Made by a program: the position numbers and the translations under genes. 46,045 nt of DNA from Tatumella sp. JGM91 (GTDB lineage Bacteria > Pseudomonadota > Gammaproteobacteria > Enterobacterales > Enterobacteriaceae): NCBI RefSeq assembly GCF_018257575.1, contig NZ_JAERJP010000023.1, forward strand, positions 1 to 46,045, written 5' to 3'. Of this stretch, positions 9,813 through 19,732 are shown piece by piece; the stretch's first letter is position 1, and each line of letters begins with the position of its first letter. Under the pieces are notes generated by a model. The model was not told the origin of the DNA. It saw only the letters and a program-made list of their open reading frames with translations, and ran no database searches.

Positions 9813-11450
9813 TCAGTTTGTCTTCCGCCAACCGGCCAGCCATGTTAACACACCAGCAACAATCAGTAGCACCGAAGTTACATCCCATTGGGGACGTCCG
9901 ATCGTCACTGCCGTACCACAGAGCAGAAAAACAGCGCCGATCCCGAACAGATAACGTGCCTGACTATGCCGTACACGCTGTGCATTCATTTCATGCGCCA
10001 GCTTATCAACACTGTGTTTCAGTAACTTATGTTGCCGCATTCCGTCATAAAGTAACTCAGGTAATTCGGGAAGCTTTTCTGCCCATGAAGGTGCTTTCGT
10101 CTTCACTGCCCGCCAGATAGCAGGCAGTCCTACCTGATCTTTAATCCACTCCTCGAGGAATGGTTTGGCTGTTTTCCAGAGATCCAACTGCGGATATAGC
10201 TGACGGCCAATACCTTCAACATACAGCAATGTCTTCTGCAACAACACCAATTGCGGCTGAACTTCCATATTAAAACGACGGGCTGTATTGAACAGATTCA
10301 GCAGCACATGACCAAAGGAAATTTCCGCCAGCGGTTTTTCAAAAATAGGTTCACAGACAGTACGGATAGAAAACTCAAAATCTTCGACATTGGTATCCGG
10401 CGGAACCCAGCCCGAATCCACGTGCAGTTCGGCCACCCGCCGGTAATCACGGTTAAAGAAAGCAATGAAATTTTCAGCCAGGTAACGTTTATCATCTTTA
10501 TTCAGTGAGCCGACAATACCGCAGTCAATGCCGATATACTGCGGGTCTTCCGGATGATCATAGCTGACAAAAATATTCCCCGGATGCATATCCGCATGAA
10601 AGAAACTGTCGCGGAATACCTGGGTAAAGAAGACCTGAACACCCCGTTCTGCAAGTAACTGCATATTCACGCCATGAGCCTTTAATGCTGCCGTATCGGA
10701 GACAGAGATCCCGTAGATACGCTCCATGACCAGCATATTCTCACTGCAATAATCAGAATAAATAAACGGCACATACAGCATGTTATTGTTTTCAAAGTTC
10801 CGCCTCAGCTGGATAGCATTGGCCGCTTCACGCTGTAAATTCAGTTCATCCAGCAGGGTTTTCTCATAATCCCGGACAACTTCGACAGGGCGCAGCCGCC
10901 TGCCGTCGGGTAACAACCGTGGTACCCAGCGTGCCAGCCGATAGATAAGACGCATGTCCGCTTTTATCACCGGCAAAATATCAGGACGGATAACTTTTAT
11001 GACAATATGTTTGCCATTCTCTTTAAGAGTGGCCGTGTGTACCTGAGCGATAGACGCTGAAGCCAGAGGGGTTATTTCGAAATCATCAAACCACTGTTCA
11101 ACCGGTCCTCCCAGCGATTTTTCAATCTGCTGTTTAGCTTTTGCACCGTCAAAAGGCGGGACTTTGTCCTGCAGTGAAGAAAGCTGATCGGCGATTTCCG
11201 GCGGAAACAGGTCTCGTCTGGTAGACAGCATCTGGCCAAATTTAATCCATACCGGCCCCAGCTGTTCCAGTGCCATTCTGAGACGCACACCCAGCGCTTC
11301 ATTCGGGTAACGGTTAGGGATCCAGAAAATACAACGCCGCCAGAAGCGCAGCAGTATGGTCAGGCGGGTACGGGGAATAAGCTCATCCAGACCATGAGAC
11401 AAGAAAATACGAATAATGAAATAGAGTCGCCGAATTTCTCCAACAGTCAT
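9813..11450 (-). CDS. ubiB: Ubiquinone biosynthesis protein kinase-like UbiB
   Basis: A 545-residue atypical kinase/ATPase of the ABC1/ADCK family (E. coli 546), needed for ubiquinone synthesis and possibly for lipid precursor handling at the membrane. The KxGQ motif ([17 protein letters not shown], about residues 69-85), the [10 protein letters not shown]-rich loop near residue 128 and [10 protein letters not shown] near 282 define the family. Two hydrophobic helices near the C-terminus (about 500-540) anchor it. The start at 11450 ([12 protein letters not shown]) matches the family and overlaps the ubiJ stop as ATGA. Confidence 0.96.
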   Translation of the reverse strand: MTVGEIRRLYFIIRIFLSHGLDELIPRTRLTILLRFWRRCIFWIPNRYPNEALGVRLRMALEQLGPVWIKFGQMLSTRRDLFPPEIADQLSSLQDKVPPFDGAKAKQQIEKSLGGPVEQWFDDFEITPLASASIAQVHTATLKENGKHIVIKVIRPDILPVIKADMRLIYRLARWVPRLLPDGRRLRPVEVVRDYEKTLLDELNLQREAANAIQLRRNFENNNMLYVPFIYSDYCSENMLVMERIYGISVSDTAALKAHGVNMQLLAERGVQVFFTQVFRDSFFHADMHPGNIFVSYDHPEDPQYIGIDCGIVGSLNKDDKRYLAENFIAFFNRDYRRVAELHVDSGWVPPDTNVEDFEFSIRTVCEPIFEKPLAEISFGHVLLNLFNTARRFNMEVQPQLVLLQKTLLYVEGIGRQLYPQLDLWKTAKPFLEEWIKDQVGLPAIWRAVKTKAPSWAEKLPELPELLYDGMRQHKLLKHSVDKLAHEMNAQRVRHSQARYLFGIGAVFLLCGTAVTIGRPQWDVTSVLLIVAGVLTWLAGWRKTN

Positions 11451-12064
11451 TTCTTCTCCCATTGTGCCAGCCGCGCATCCAGCGCTTCCAGCGTTTTGTC
11501 CAGCGCCGCGGTTTCTTCACAAAACCACGCCACTTCGAGGGCGCCGGGGGCGACCCGCCACTCCTCAGTCAGAATTTCGCCCAGTTGTTGTTGCTTACCA
11601 CTGATCTGCTGGCGGGCAAACGAAAATAAGCGCTGTCCTGCACGGCTGATCCCACGGGCAGCAATGTCACCGACCAGCGGTGCCATATATTCAGCGGGGT
11701 CAAGCTCAGCTAAATCAATCAGCGCAGAGAATTGCTGAATCACCTGTAAATCGCCCTGAACATCCAGCCGGCCCTGCCTGATTAACGCGGTCATATTCTG
11801 CCGGTCACGCAGCTCCGGTAACACTGACAATGCCAGCGAGACAGTACAGTCACTGTCGCCCTGCCAGTCGCCGATCACATCCAGTTGCTGTTCGCTGAAT
11901 ACCAGTACCAGTGGTGTGGAAAACTCGCTGAACTTCAGGGTCAGTACTTTTCCTTTTAACCGCTGGCGGGCAGCCTTAAGGCCCCGGTCCTGGTATAATA
12001 CGCGGTTAAGTGTATTCTCGATAACCGCCGTCAGCAGCGGCATTGCAGTGATTACCGTTGACAT
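11447..12064 (-). CDS. ubiJ: Ubiquinone biosynthesis accessory factor UbiJ
   Basis: A 205-residue protein with an SCP2-like lipid-binding N-terminal domain. It works with UbiK and supports the hydroxylation and methylation complex of ubiquinone synthesis. Conserved stretches include [30 protein letters not shown] and EEWRVAPG, with a coiled-coil C-terminus. E. coli UbiJ is 201 aa. The chosen ATG shares its A with the ubiE TGA (TGATG). An internal ATG seven codons in (12043) aligns better with E. coli but lacks a clear ribosome-binding site. Confidence 0.93.
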   Translation of the reverse strand: MSTVITAMPLLTAVIENTLNRVLYQDRGLKAARQRLKGKVLTLKFSEFSTPLVLVFSEQQLDVIGDWQGDSDCTVSLALSVLPELRDRQNMTALIRQGRLDVQGDLQVIQQFSALIDLAELDPAEYMAPLVGDIAARGISRAGQRLFSFARQQISGKQQQLGEILTEEWRVAPGALEVAWFCEETAALDKTLEALDARLAQWEKK

Positions 12065-12819
12065 CAGAATTTATATCCGCGGTGAAGGGCAACGATCCCT
12101 CCGGTCAGGTTGTAATAGGTGGTATTTTCGAAACCGACCTCATTCATCATACCTTTCAGCGTTTCCTGATCAGGGTGCATACGGATAGACTCTGCCAGAT
12201 AACGATAACTTTCTGCATCGCCCGCGACCAGTTGCCCGATTCGCGGTAAAATATGGAAAGAATAGGCATCGTAAGCTTTGCTTAATGGCTCAAGCAGCGG
12301 TTTTGAGAATTCCAGTACCAGTAAGCGTCCGCCCGGTTTAAGTACGCGGAACATCGATGCCAGAGCTTTCTCTTTTTCGGTGACATTACGCAGCCCGAAA
12401 GAGATTGTAATACAGTCAAAATAATTATCCGGGAATGGCAGAGCTTCTGCGTTGGCCTGCACATAACTGACGTTACCTGATACCCCACTGTTACGGAGCT
12501 TTTCGCGGCCCATTTTTAGCATCGAACTGTTAATATCTGCCAGTACTACCTGGCCAGTGTCCCCGACTAAACGGGAGAATTTCGCCGTCAGATCACCGGT
12601 TCCTCCGGCGAGATCCAGCACCCGCTGCCCGCGGCGAACACCGCTGCAATCAATGGTAAAACGCTTCCAGATACGATGGATGCCCATCGACATCAAATCG
12701 TTCATCAGGTCATATTTTGCTGCTACGGAATGGAACACGTCAGCAACTTTTTCAGCCTTTTCGTTTTTTGCTACGGTCTGAAAACCAAAATGTGTTGTTT
12801 CCTGAGATTCATCTGCCAT
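12064..12819 (-). CDS. ubiE: Ubiquinone/menaquinone C-methyltransferase UbiE
   Basis: A SAM-dependent class I methyltransferase of 251 aa, identical in length to E. coli UbiE. It C-methylates demethylmenaquinol and 2-polyprenyl-6-methoxy-1,4-benzoquinol. The SAM motif [15 protein letters not shown] (about residues 68-82), [14 protein letters not shown] and [13 protein letters not shown] are all present. The open frame begins 21 codons upstream, but [16 protein letters not shown] at 12819 matches the family start. It leads the ubiE-ubiJ-ubiB run of overlapping genes. Confidence 0.97.
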   Translation of the reverse strand: MADESQETTHFGFQTVAKNEKAEKVADVFHSVAAKYDLMNDLMSMGIHRIWKRFTIDCSGVRRGQRVLDLAGGTGDLTAKFSRLVGDTGQVVLADINSSMLKMGREKLRNSGVSGNVSYVQANAEALPFPDNYFDCITISFGLRNVTEKEKALASMFRVLKPGGRLLVLEFSKPLLEPLSKAYDAYSFHILPRIGQLVAGDAESYRYLAESIRMHPDQETLKGMMNEVGFENTTYYNLTGGIVALHRGYKF

Positions 12820-12898
12820 CGGTATTACCTGCTCTGTAATCAATACTGTCTGAAGTGTACCAGACTCCCGAAGGCCAGGCACGTTACGCCACCACTAT

Positions 12899-14413
12899 TC
12901 AGCTATTCCCCAGAGGGGCCTTATTGTCCCACGTATTCTGCAGGCCGGCCAGAGTGCTTTCGCCGTCCTGCGGGTCATCTTCTGGTGGTAAATCAAATGA
13001 AAGGGCTTTCGCGGTTATTTTCGGATCTATCGGTCGCCGGACTTCCACCCCCATATGGCGAAAAGCCTCAGCCCTTGCGACCAGATTGCCCCGCCCTTCG
13101 GTCAGTTTTTTCATCGATTGCTGGTAGCTGTCGCGGGCTTTATCAAGATGGTTGCCCATGCTCTGCATATCGTCGACAAACAAGCGCATTTTGTCATATA
13201 GCCTGCCGGCTTTTTCTGCAATATCCCGTGCATTCTGGCTTTGATGTTCATAACGCCAGAGATTACTGATGGTCCGTAAGGCCACCAACAGCGTCGTCGG
13301 ACTGACCAGCATAATGTTCTGTTGCAGTGCCTCATTAACCAGCTCAGGCTCTCTGTCCAGTGCCAGTAAAAACGCCGGTTCGACCGGAATAAACATTAAG
13401 ACATAATCCAGCGATTTTACTCCGGGCAGTTGCTGGTAATCTTTACGGCTGAGTAACCGCAGGTGATTACGCATTGCGGAGATATGCTCACGCGCCGCCT
13501 GTTCACGTAGCAGGTCATCTTCGGCGTTAAAATAGCGCTCATAGGCCACCAGTGTCATTTTAGCGTCAATTACCACATCCTTATTCTGCGGCAAATGCAC
13601 AATAACATCAGGCTGATAACGCCCGTCATTACGCTGAATGCTGACCTGAGTCTCATATTCATAGCCTTCCCGCAGTCCTGATGCTTCCAGCACACGCGCC
13701 AGGATAACCTCCCCCCAGTTCCCCTGGGTTTTATTATCCCCTTTCAGGGCGCGGGTCAGGTTAACGGCTTCCTGAGCCATTTGACTATTCAGTTTTTGTA
13801 ACTGACGGATTTCATGTGTAAGCGTATGCCGCTCACGGGCCTCACTGCTAAAACTGTCATTAATCTGCCGCCGGAAGCCGTCCAGCTGTTCCCGCAGGGG
13901 TGTCAGCAGACCCTGCAGACTTTGCCGGTTTTGCTCATCGAAACGGCGGCCGCTGTGTTCGAAAATGCGGCCGGCCAGATTTTCGAATTGTGCCGCCAGT
14001 CGCTGTTCGCTGTTGATCAGTACACGCTGTTTTTCTTCGGCCGCCAGCCGGGTGTCCTCCAGCCGGGTAGTCACTTCACGCAGTTCGGCTTCCTGCGCCC
14101 GATAGATATCCGCCTGATGGCGCAGTTCCTGGCTGAGTTGTTCACTCTGTTCACGCCAGTATGTCAGCTGTTGCAGTTTTTCCTGCTGTGCGGCAACCGT
14201 GCCATGTAACTGCCGGAGTTCGAGATCTTTCTGCCGGCCGGACTGCTGCTCTGAACCCAGAACCTGCTGTAACTGATCGACCGTTTCCTGCCTGACCCGC
14301 TGTTCAGCAGCATAGGCCGCCAGTTGATGGCCCGACCGAAGTACAGCGACCAGCCAGCCAAGACCGGCACCACCCAGCAGCAGACATCCTGAAATAATAA
14401 GTTGCGTATCCAC
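12899..14413 (-). CDS. rmuC: DNA recombination protein RmuC
   Basis: A 504-residue protein (E. coli 475) thought to limit sequence inversion between short inverted repeats, possibly as a nuclease. It has an N-terminal hydrophobic segment (about residues 5-23), a long Gln/Glu-rich coiled coil (about 35-210), then the RmuC nuclease-like domain with KGDNKTQGNWGEVIL (about 224-238) and YQPDVIVHLPQNKDVVIDAKMTL. The extra length relative to E. coli is mainly coiled coil and C-tail. It lies between udp and ubiE as in E. coli. Confidence 0.94.
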   Translation of the reverse strand: MDTQLIISGCLLLGGAGLGWLVAVLRSGHQLAAYAAEQRVRQETVDQLQQVLGSEQQSGRQKDLELRQLHGTVAAQQEKLQQLTYWREQSEQLSQELRHQADIYRAQEAELREVTTRLEDTRLAAEEKQRVLINSEQRLAAQFENLAGRIFEHSGRRFDEQNRQSLQGLLTPLREQLDGFRRQINDSFSSEARERHTLTHEIRQLQKLNSQMAQEAVNLTRALKGDNKTQGNWGEVILARVLEASGLREGYEYETQVSIQRNDGRYQPDVIVHLPQNKDVVIDAKMTLVAYERYFNAEDDLLREQAAREHISAMRNHLRLLSRKDYQQLPGVKSLDYVLMFIPVEPAFLLALDREPELVNEALQQNIMLVSPTTLLVALRTISNLWRYEHQSQNARDIAEKAGRLYDKMRLFVDDMQSMGNHLDKARDSYQQSMKKLTEGRGNLVARAEAFRHMGVEVRRPIDPKITAKALSFDLPPEDDPQDGESTLAGLQNTWDNKAPLGNS

Positions 14414-14499
14414 CCGTTTCCCCGCTTAACACACTGTTAAAGGAAAGGTAGAGTCGCACTGTATAGATGTCCAGATAATTTTCGCGGAGATAAGATGCC

Positions 14500-14528
14500 G
14501 GTTGCGCTATCCTCCGGATAACGCAACC
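14500..14528 (-). terminator. udp 3' hairpin
   Basis: GGTTGCG and CGCAACC enclose a second inner stem ATCC/GGAT with 2-nt internal bulges, starting 14 bp after the udp stop. No T-run follows. It probably caps the udp transcript and shields rmuC from read-through. Confidence 0.5.
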
Positions 14529-14542
14529 CCGTATAAGAAGAG

Positions 14543-15304
14543 TTATAACAACGATTTGGCTGCGTTTACTACGATCTGTACCGCCTGACTTTCGGTTTTT
14601 TTCATGGTGGCACTGTCAGGGATCTCTTTCTGGGTGCGGTTTACAATTACCCCGGCGATCATACCTGCTCTCAGGCCCTGGCTGGCACACATGGTCAGTA
14701 AGGTGGCTGACTCCATTTCATAGTTCAGCACTCCCATCGACTGCCACTCTTCCATCGATCCGCGGAAAGATTTCACCACTCTTCCTGAGAAGGTGTCATA
14801 ACGTTCCTGGCCCGGGTAAAACGTATCTGAGGATGCAGTAACCCCGATATGGGTAGTTGCACCGGCATGACGGGCAGCCTCCGCCAGAGCTGTGGTACAG
14901 GTAAAATCAGCTACCGCAGGGAACTCCAGCGGCGCAAAGTGGAGACTCGCCCCGTCCAGCCGGACAGAAGCGGTGGTAACCAGCACATCACCGACATGAA
15001 TATGCGGCTGAATCGCGCCTGTTGTCCCTACCCGTAAAAAAGTACGTATCCCTAACTGGGCCAGTTCTTCCACCGCGATAGAGGTGGACGGGCCGCCAAT
15101 ACCGGTAGAACAAATAATAACCGGCTTACCTTCAATAAAAGCAATCCAGCTGGTGAATTCACGGTGTGCGGCCAGCTGGCGGGGATTGTCCATCAGCTCC
15201 GCTATCTTTTTTACCCGTTCAGGATCACCCGGAACAATCGCCAGGGTGGCTCCCTGAAGGTCAGCTTTAGCCAGTCCGAGATGGAAAACTTCAGGTTGCG
15301 ACAT
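14543..15304 (-). CDS. udp: Uridine phosphorylase Udp
   Basis: A 253-residue nucleoside phosphorylase, the E. coli length. It converts uridine and phosphate to uracil and ribose-1-phosphate in the cytosol for pyrimidine salvage. The phosphate-binding GDPERV (residues 26-31) and [13 protein letters not shown] (about 68-80) are present, as is the nucleoside-binding [12 protein letters not shown] block near residue 195. A class II CRP promoter upstream fits catabolite control; CytR co-regulation is known for E. coli udp but not shown here. Confidence 0.97.
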   Translation of the reverse strand: MSQPEVFHLGLAKADLQGATLAIVPGDPERVKKIAELMDNPRQLAAHREFTSWIAFIEGKPVIICSTGIGGPSTSIAVEELAQLGIRTFLRVGTTGAIQPHIHVGDVLVTTASVRLDGASLHFAPLEFPAVADFTCTTALAEAARHAGATTHIGVTASSDTFYPGQERYDTFSGRVVKSFRGSMEEWQSMGVLNYEMESATLLTMCASQGLRAGMIAGVIVNRTQKEIPDSATMKKTESQAVQIVVNAAKSLL

Positions 15305-15626
15305 AGTAACCTCGATAACTACAGTGGATGATGTCCCAATTGTACGTGAACCACCGGCATTTTATGTGACGGGAATCAATATAAAAAAATGGTATTACAT
15401 ACAAAGGCAGATAAATGCGGGATGTGTTTCGCAAATAGAATTTTCTGGATATTGATAATTTTCAATAAAATGCATTAACAAAACCCGTCGCAGAGCGGAC
15501 GGCTGATAAAAATTCAGAACGGCCCCGAAGGCAGCATCTTTTATCCGGGATACACTCAGAGTGACTGAATACCGGCCGTTTCCCGATACAGGGAACGTTC
15601 ATTACGGTCACAGACAGGAAAACGAT
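15305..15626. other. Divergent udp / Sel1-lipoprotein intergenic region
   Basis: A 322-bp gap without a convincing gene. The left part holds the udp promoter. The middle (15400-15470) is A/T-rich and probably carries the promoter of the rightward lipoprotein gene; a TAAAAT at 15465-15470 is the best -10. After it lies a leader of about 150 nt with a CCGTC/GACGG hairpin. I saw no other structure. Confidence 0.5.
15339..15380 (-). promoter_or_regulatory. udp promoter with class II CRP site
   Basis: On the minus strand a -10 TACAAT lies at 15339-15344, putting the start near 15332. A CRP-like site TGTGA-N6-TCAAT (plus-strand reading, 15365-15380) matches 8 of 10 consensus half-site bases, and its centre lies about 41 bp upstream of the start. 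That is the class II geometry described for E. coli udp. No good -35 hexamer is present, as expected for an activator-dependent promoter. Confidence 0.65.
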
Positions 15627-16154
15627 ATGAAAAAAACGCTGATTCTCTGTATGACAGTACTGACACTGACCGGGTGCAGCACCCTGGGTAACTTTTTTGA
15701 TGGTATGTTTACCGGCGGCAGCAGCGATTATCCTGACCAACAGCTACTGCAACAGCATATCAGCCAATGTGATACCGGCATGGCCGCTGAGTGTATTGCC
15801 GCAGGATCCGTCTATGAGTTACGCGGCGGGGATAACTACCCAATAGCCCTGAAATTTTATCAGAAAGGACTGGCGCTGCAGTCAGCAGATGCGAATCAGG
15901 CTATCGGGCACCTGTACGAGAATGGCTATGGTGTGCCGCAAAATTATGACACTGCCCGCCAGTGGTATCAGAAAGGCGCTGATGCCGGAGACGGTAACGC
16001 GATGCTGTATCTGGCCAATATGTACCGGTATGGACACGGTGTGACCAAAGACCCACGGACCGCATTAAAATATGCACGGATGGCCTGTAAAAAAGGCAAT
16101 ATCCTGGCATGTTCCACCCGTACGCAGTTGCAGGTCACGACAGGTAAAAAATAA
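15627..16154 (+). CDS. Sel1-repeat lipoprotein
   Basis: A 175-residue predicted lipoprotein. It has a basic N-terminus, a hydrophobic stretch and a lipobox ending LTGC with the acylated cysteine at residue 17. The residue after it is Ser, which favours outer-membrane sorting. Two or three Sel1-like (TPR-related) repeats follow, recognised by AIGHLYENGYGVPQNYDTA and AMLYLANMYRYGHGVTKDP (about residues 90-150). Such repeats mediate protein contacts. The start at 15627 has an AGGAA ribosome-binding site eight bases upstream; an in-frame upstream ATG would bury the signal peptide. I do not recognise a specific family member. It is not part of the E. coli udp-metE interval. Confidence 0.85.
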   Translation: MKKTLILCMTVLTLTGCSTLGNFFDGMFTGGSSDYPDQQLLQQHISQCDTGMAAECIAAGSVYELRGGDNYPIALKFYQKGLALQSADANQAIGHLYENGYGVPQNYDTARQWYQKGADAGDGNAMLYLANMYRYGHGVTKDPRTALKYARMACKKGNILACSTRTQLQVTTGKK

Positions 16155-16167
16155 CCTTTCAGCCACC

Positions 16168-16214
16168 AGCACGATATAGTACCGGACAAATCCTGTCCGG
16201 TACTATATCGTGCT
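16168..16214. terminator. 21-bp perfect hairpin after the Sel1 gene
   Basis: Two perfectly complementary 21-nt arms (16168-16188 and 16194-16214) flank a 5-nt AATCC loop, 13 bp after the lipoprotein stop. The stem is far longer and more perfect than a typical terminator and lacks a T-run on either side (TATCGCGG follows). It may terminate or stabilise the lipoprotein mRNA and insulate rluF. Confidence 0.6.
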
Positions 16215-16291
16215 TATCGCGGGAGCCTGTTTTCATCATCCTCAGCCCCCTGAGAGTAAAACTGAGTATGTTAAGCATCGTCCGGCTGAGG

Positions 16292-16297
16292 TATAGT
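16292..16297 (+). promoter_or_regulatory. Probable rluF -10 element
   Basis: TATAGT lies 20 bp upstream of the rluF ATG. A poor -35 (around TGTTAA, 16269-16274) lies 17 bp further upstream. A GGAG ribosome-binding site follows at 16309-16312. Confidence 0.4.
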
Positions 16298-16317
16298 CCG
16301 CTTTTTTCGGAGAATTC

Positions 16318-17190
16318 ATGCTGACCAACTCATCGACCCGACTGAACAAATACATCAGTGAGAGCGGTATTTGCTCTCGCCGCGATGCTGACCGTTTTAT
16401 TGAGCAAGGTAACGTGTTTATTAACGGTAAACGTGCTGCTGTCGGTGACCAGGTGTATGCCGGAGACGTGGTGAAAGTTAACGGCCAGCTGATTGAGCCG
16501 CGTAACGAGGAAGATTTAGTCCTGATCGCCCTCAATAAGCCGACCGGTATTATCAGTACTACCGAAGAAAGCGAAAAAGATAATATTGTCGATTTCGTGA
16601 ATCACAGCAAACGAGTATTCCCGATAGGTCGTCTGGATAAAGATTCCCAGGGGCTGATTTTCCTGACCAACCACGGTGACCTGGTCAATAAAATACTGCG
16701 CGCCGGTAACGATCACGAAAAAGAGTATGTGGTTACGGTAAACAAACCGATCACCGATGAGTTTATTCAGGGTATGGCAGCCGGTGTGCCGATGCTGGGT
16801 ACGGTCACTAAAAAATGTAAAGTGAAGAAAGAAGCGCCGATGGTGTTTCGTATCACACTGGTACAGGGACTTAACCGTCAGATCCGCCGGATGTGTAAGC
16901 ATTTCGGTTTTGAAGTCACCAAACTTGAGCGGGTGCGGATCATGAATGTCAGCCTGAAAGGGCTGCCTCCCGGTGAGTGGCGTGATTTTACGGATGATGA
17001 GCTGATCGAGCTGTTCCGACTGATTGAGCACTCTTCATCCCTTGATCCTGCCGAAAATAAGGGCAAACCCAAAGGGAAACCTGCCGCGAAAAAAAATGGC
17101 CCAGCACAAAAATCTGCGGACAAACCGGCAGCTAAACCTGCAGCCCGTAAGCGTTTTACTCAGCCGGGCAGAAAGAAAAAAGGACGTTAA
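16318..17190 (+). CDS. rluF: 23S rRNA pseudouridine synthase RluF
   Basis: A 290-residue enzyme, the length of E. coli RluF (YjbC). It makes pseudouridine at 23S rRNA position 2604 and tRNA-Tyr position 35. An N-terminal S4 RNA-binding domain ([20 protein letters not shown], residues 8-27) is followed by the RsuA-type catalytic domain. The catalytic Asp is at residue 107 in [24 protein letters not shown] and a basic Lys/Ala/Pro tail ending [12 protein letters not shown] also match RluF rather than RluB or RluE. In E. coli the gene maps far from udp-metE, so its position here is a rearrangement relative to that species. Confidence 0.94.
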   Translation: MLTNSSTRLNKYISESGICSRRDADRFIEQGNVFINGKRAAVGDQVYAGDVVKVNGQLIEPRNEEDLVLIALNKPTGIISTTEESEKDNIVDFVNHSKRVFPIGRLDKDSQGLIFLTNHGDLVNKILRAGNDHEKEYVVTVNKPITDEFIQGMAAGVPMLGTVTKKCKVKKEAPMVFRITLVQGLNRQIRRMCKHFGFEVTKLERVRIMNVSLKGLPPGEWRDFTDDELIELFRLIEHSSSLDPAENKGKPKGKPAAKKNGPAQKSADKPAAKPAARKRFTQPGRKKKGR

Positions 17191-17202
17191 TCTCTCCTGT
17201 CA

Positions 17203-17226
17203 CCCGGGGCGCTGATTGTCCCCGGG
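17203..17226. terminator. Hairpin between convergent rluF and metE
   Basis: CCCGGGG (17203-17209) and CCCCGGG (17220-17226) flank a 10-nt loop in the 66-bp gap between the convergent stops. It has no T-run and could serve both directions. Confidence 0.5.
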
Positions 17227-17256
17227 GATAGCTTTCACAGAGAAGCCGGCAGCGGA

Positions 17257-19527
17257 TCACGCTGACTGGCGACGTAAATTTCTGGCTGCTGTTACCATAT
17301 TTTCCAACGCCTGACGGGTTTCAGTCCAGCCACGGGTTTTTAGTCCGCAATCCGGATTCACCCATAGCCGCTGCGCCGGAATATATTTTGCCGCTTTACG
17401 CAGCAGATTTTCGATACCGGCCACATCAGGGATATTCGGGGAATGGATATCGTAGACCCCCGGTCCGATTTCATTCGGATATTCAAACTCTTCAAAAGAT
17501 TCCAGCAGTTCCATATCGGAACGCGAGGTCTCGATGGTGATGACATCTGCATCCAGGGCAGCAATCGCAGCCATAATGTCATTAAACTCGCAATAACACA
17601 TATGGGTATGGATCTGGGTAGCGTCATCAGCAACAGCGGCCATTAAGCGGAAGGCATTAACTGCCCAGGCCAGATACGCTGCACGGTCAGAATCGTGCAA
17701 TGGCAGGCCTTCACGTAATGCAGGCTCATCAATCTGAATAATGCCAATACCGGCATTTTCCAGATCGGCAACTTCATCACGTAACGCCAGCGCAATCTGC
17801 CTGGCGATAGTTTCACGGCTCACATCTTCACGCGGAAATGACCAGCAGAGGATAGTGACCGGGCCGGTAAGCATCCCTTTTACGGGTTTATCAGTCAGGG
17901 ACTGGGCATAGGTAGCCCACTCAACCGTCACAGGCTGCGGGCGACTGATATCGCCGATAATGATCGGCGGCTTGACGCAACGTGAACCATAGCTTTGTAC
18001 CCAGCCATTCCGCGTAAAAGCAAAACCGTCCAGCTGTTCGCCGAAATATTCCACCATATCATTACGTTCGGCTTCACCGTGCACCAGCACATCCAGTCCC
18101 AGCCGTTCCTGCTCAGCAATGGCCTGCCGGATATGTTCAGAAATACCGGTCCGGTAGTGATGGCTGTCCAGTCGTCCCTGCCTGAAATCCAGCCGCAGGC
18201 TGCGGATCTCCGTCGTCTGGGGGAATGAACCAATCGTCGTTGTTGGCCAGGCCGGTAAACTGAAACGTTGCCGCTGTGCTGCCGCGCGGATCGGGTAATG
18301 GTGCTGACGTTCGCTGTCCCGTGAGTGAATAGCATGTAAACGGTCAGCGACTGCCTGATTATGTACCCGTGATGATTGTTCACGGGCGCGGATCGGCGCA
18401 CTGTGGCTTTCCAGAGCAAGCGGATCGTTACTCTTCAGGGCATGACTCAGCAGCGACAGTTCGTCACATTTCTGTACCGCAAAAGAAAACCAGCTTTTCA
18501 CATCATCATCCAGCCGGGTCTCAGTACTCAGATCAATCGGACTGTGCAATAAAGAGCATGAAGTGCCTATCCACAAATTTTCACGTTGTGCGGCCAGAGG
18601 CTGTAGCTGGTCAAACCAGCGGCTAAGGTCGGCACGCCATACATTGCGTCCGTTAATGACACCGACGGACAATAGCCAGCCGGTCGGTAATTGCTTATGA
18701 ATACACTGAATATCATCATGGCCGTGTACCAGATCGACATGCAATCCCTGTACAGGTAATTGTCGGATGACCGACAGGTTCTGGCTGATACTGTCAAAAT
18801 AGGTCGTCAGCAACAGCCGGGTATGACCCTGCAATGCCTGATAAGCTTCGCTAAAAGCGTTCAGCCATTTGGCCGGTAACTCCAGCGATAACGCAGGTTC
18901 ATCAATCTGTACCCAGTCAATACCCCGTTCAGCCAGCGCCGCAAGCACCTGTTGGTATACCGGCAGAATATCCTGCAGTAACGTCAGGCGCTCAAACACT
19001 TCCCCTTTTACTTTGCCCAGCCACAGATAGGTAACCGGCCCCAGCAGGACCGGCTTAACCTGGTAACCCAGCGCCAGTGCTTCATCCACTTCGTCCAGTA
19101 ACTGGGTCCAGGCCAGAGTGAATGTCTGACCACGGGTAAATTCAGGCACGATGTAGTGATAGTTGGTATTAAACCACTTCGTCATTTCTGCCGCTGCGGC
19201 GGGTTCACCAGTCGGCGCCCGGCCTCGGGCGATACGGAATAAGGTATCCAGGTCTGTCTGACCGTCCGTACTCTGATGGCGGGCGGGTACATTACCCAGC
19301 ATCAGGCTGGTTGTCAGCACATGGTCATACCATGCGAAATCACCGACAGGAATATAGTCAACCCCGGCATCCTTCTGTTGTTGCCAATGACGCACCCGGA
19401 GCTCACGCCCGGTTGCCAGTAGCTCCTGTTGTCCGGACTTACCTGCCCAGTAGCTTTCCTGAGCTTTTTTCAGTTCGCGTCCCAGGCCGATCCGCGGAAA
19501 TCCTAATGTGTGATTCTGAATTGTCAT
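17257..19527 (-). CDS. metE: Cobalamin-independent methionine synthase MetE
   Basis: A 756-residue enzyme (E. coli 753) that transfers the methyl group of 5-methyltetrahydropteroyltri-L-glutamate to homocysteine. The start at 19527 ([14 protein letters not shown]) has AGGAAC upstream and matches the family; the open frame continues 69 codons upstream into the control region and is not coding. The catalytic zinc ligands are visible in [11 protein letters not shown] (about residues 640-650) and [10 protein letters not shown] (near 730). The two-barrel duplication is seen in the recurring LLTTYF and [10 protein letters not shown] starts. It is divergent from its activator metR. Confidence 0.97.
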   Translation of the reverse strand: MTIQNHTLGFPRIGLGRELKKAQESYWAGKSGQQELLATGRELRVRHWQQQKDAGVDYIPVGDFAWYDHVLTTSLMLGNVPARHQSTDGQTDLDTLFRIARGRAPTGEPAAAAEMTKWFNTNYHYIVPEFTRGQTFTLAWTQLLDEVDEALALGYQVKPVLLGPVTYLWLGKVKGEVFERLTLLQDILPVYQQVLAALAERGIDWVQIDEPALSLELPAKWLNAFSEAYQALQGHTRLLLTTYFDSISQNLSVIRQLPVQGLHVDLVHGHDDIQCIHKQLPTGWLLSVGVINGRNVWRADLSRWFDQLQPLAAQRENLWIGTSCSLLHSPIDLSTETRLDDDVKSWFSFAVQKCDELSLLSHALKSNDPLALESHSAPIRAREQSSRVHNQAVADRLHAIHSRDSERQHHYPIRAAAQRQRFSLPAWPTTTIGSFPQTTEIRSLRLDFRQGRLDSHHYRTGISEHIRQAIAEQERLGLDVLVHGEAERNDMVEYFGEQLDGFAFTRNGWVQSYGSRCVKPPIIIGDISRPQPVTVEWATYAQSLTDKPVKGMLTGPVTILCWSFPREDVSRETIARQIALALRDEVADLENAGIGIIQIDEPALREGLPLHDSDRAAYLAWAVNAFRLMAAVADDATQIHTHMCYCEFNDIMAAIAALDADVITIETSRSDMELLESFEEFEYPNEIGPGVYDIHSPNIPDVAGIENLLRKAAKYIPAQRLWVNPDCGLKTRGWTETRQALENMVTAARNLRRQSA

Positions 19528-19636
19528 GGCATAAGTTCCTGTCAGTGAAAGACGCTGTCTCAGCCCCGGGCCCATGGCAGCAGTACCATTATTCACCCGC
19601 CTGCCGGAAGTCACAGGTTGCTGAGAATATTTTTTC

Positions 19637-19668
19637 AGATGTTTAGCCGTCCAGATGTTTACACATCC
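19637..19668. promoter_or_regulatory. Tandem MetJ operator (four met boxes)
   Basis: Four adjacent 8-bp units, AGATGTTT, AGCCGTCC, AGATGTTT and ACACATCC, match the met-box consensus AGACGTCT at 6, 6, 6 and 5 of 8 positions with strict 8-bp phasing. MetJ-SAM dimers bind such arrays cooperatively. The array lies in the 205-bp metE-metR divergent region, 64 bp from the metR ATG and 110 bp from the metE ATG, so it can repress both. I found no full MetR site (TGAA-N5-TTCA); a TTCA half-site adjoins the array at 19634-19637. Confidence 0.75.
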
Positions 19669-19732
19669 ATAATCTGCAGGTACTGTTGTATCCACAAGCG
19701 CAAATAATTCAACATCACTATGAAGGCGTCTC

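Noticed and set aside
15448-15466. Fur-box-like sequence upstream of the Sel1 lipoprotein gene
   Set aside because: About 13 of 19 matches in a very A/T-rich stretch; not enough to claim iron control without a matrix scan.
19621-19640. LexA-like CTG...CAG with A/T core in the metE-metR region
   Set aside because: The spacing between CTG and CAG is 12, not 10, so it does not fit the SOS box.
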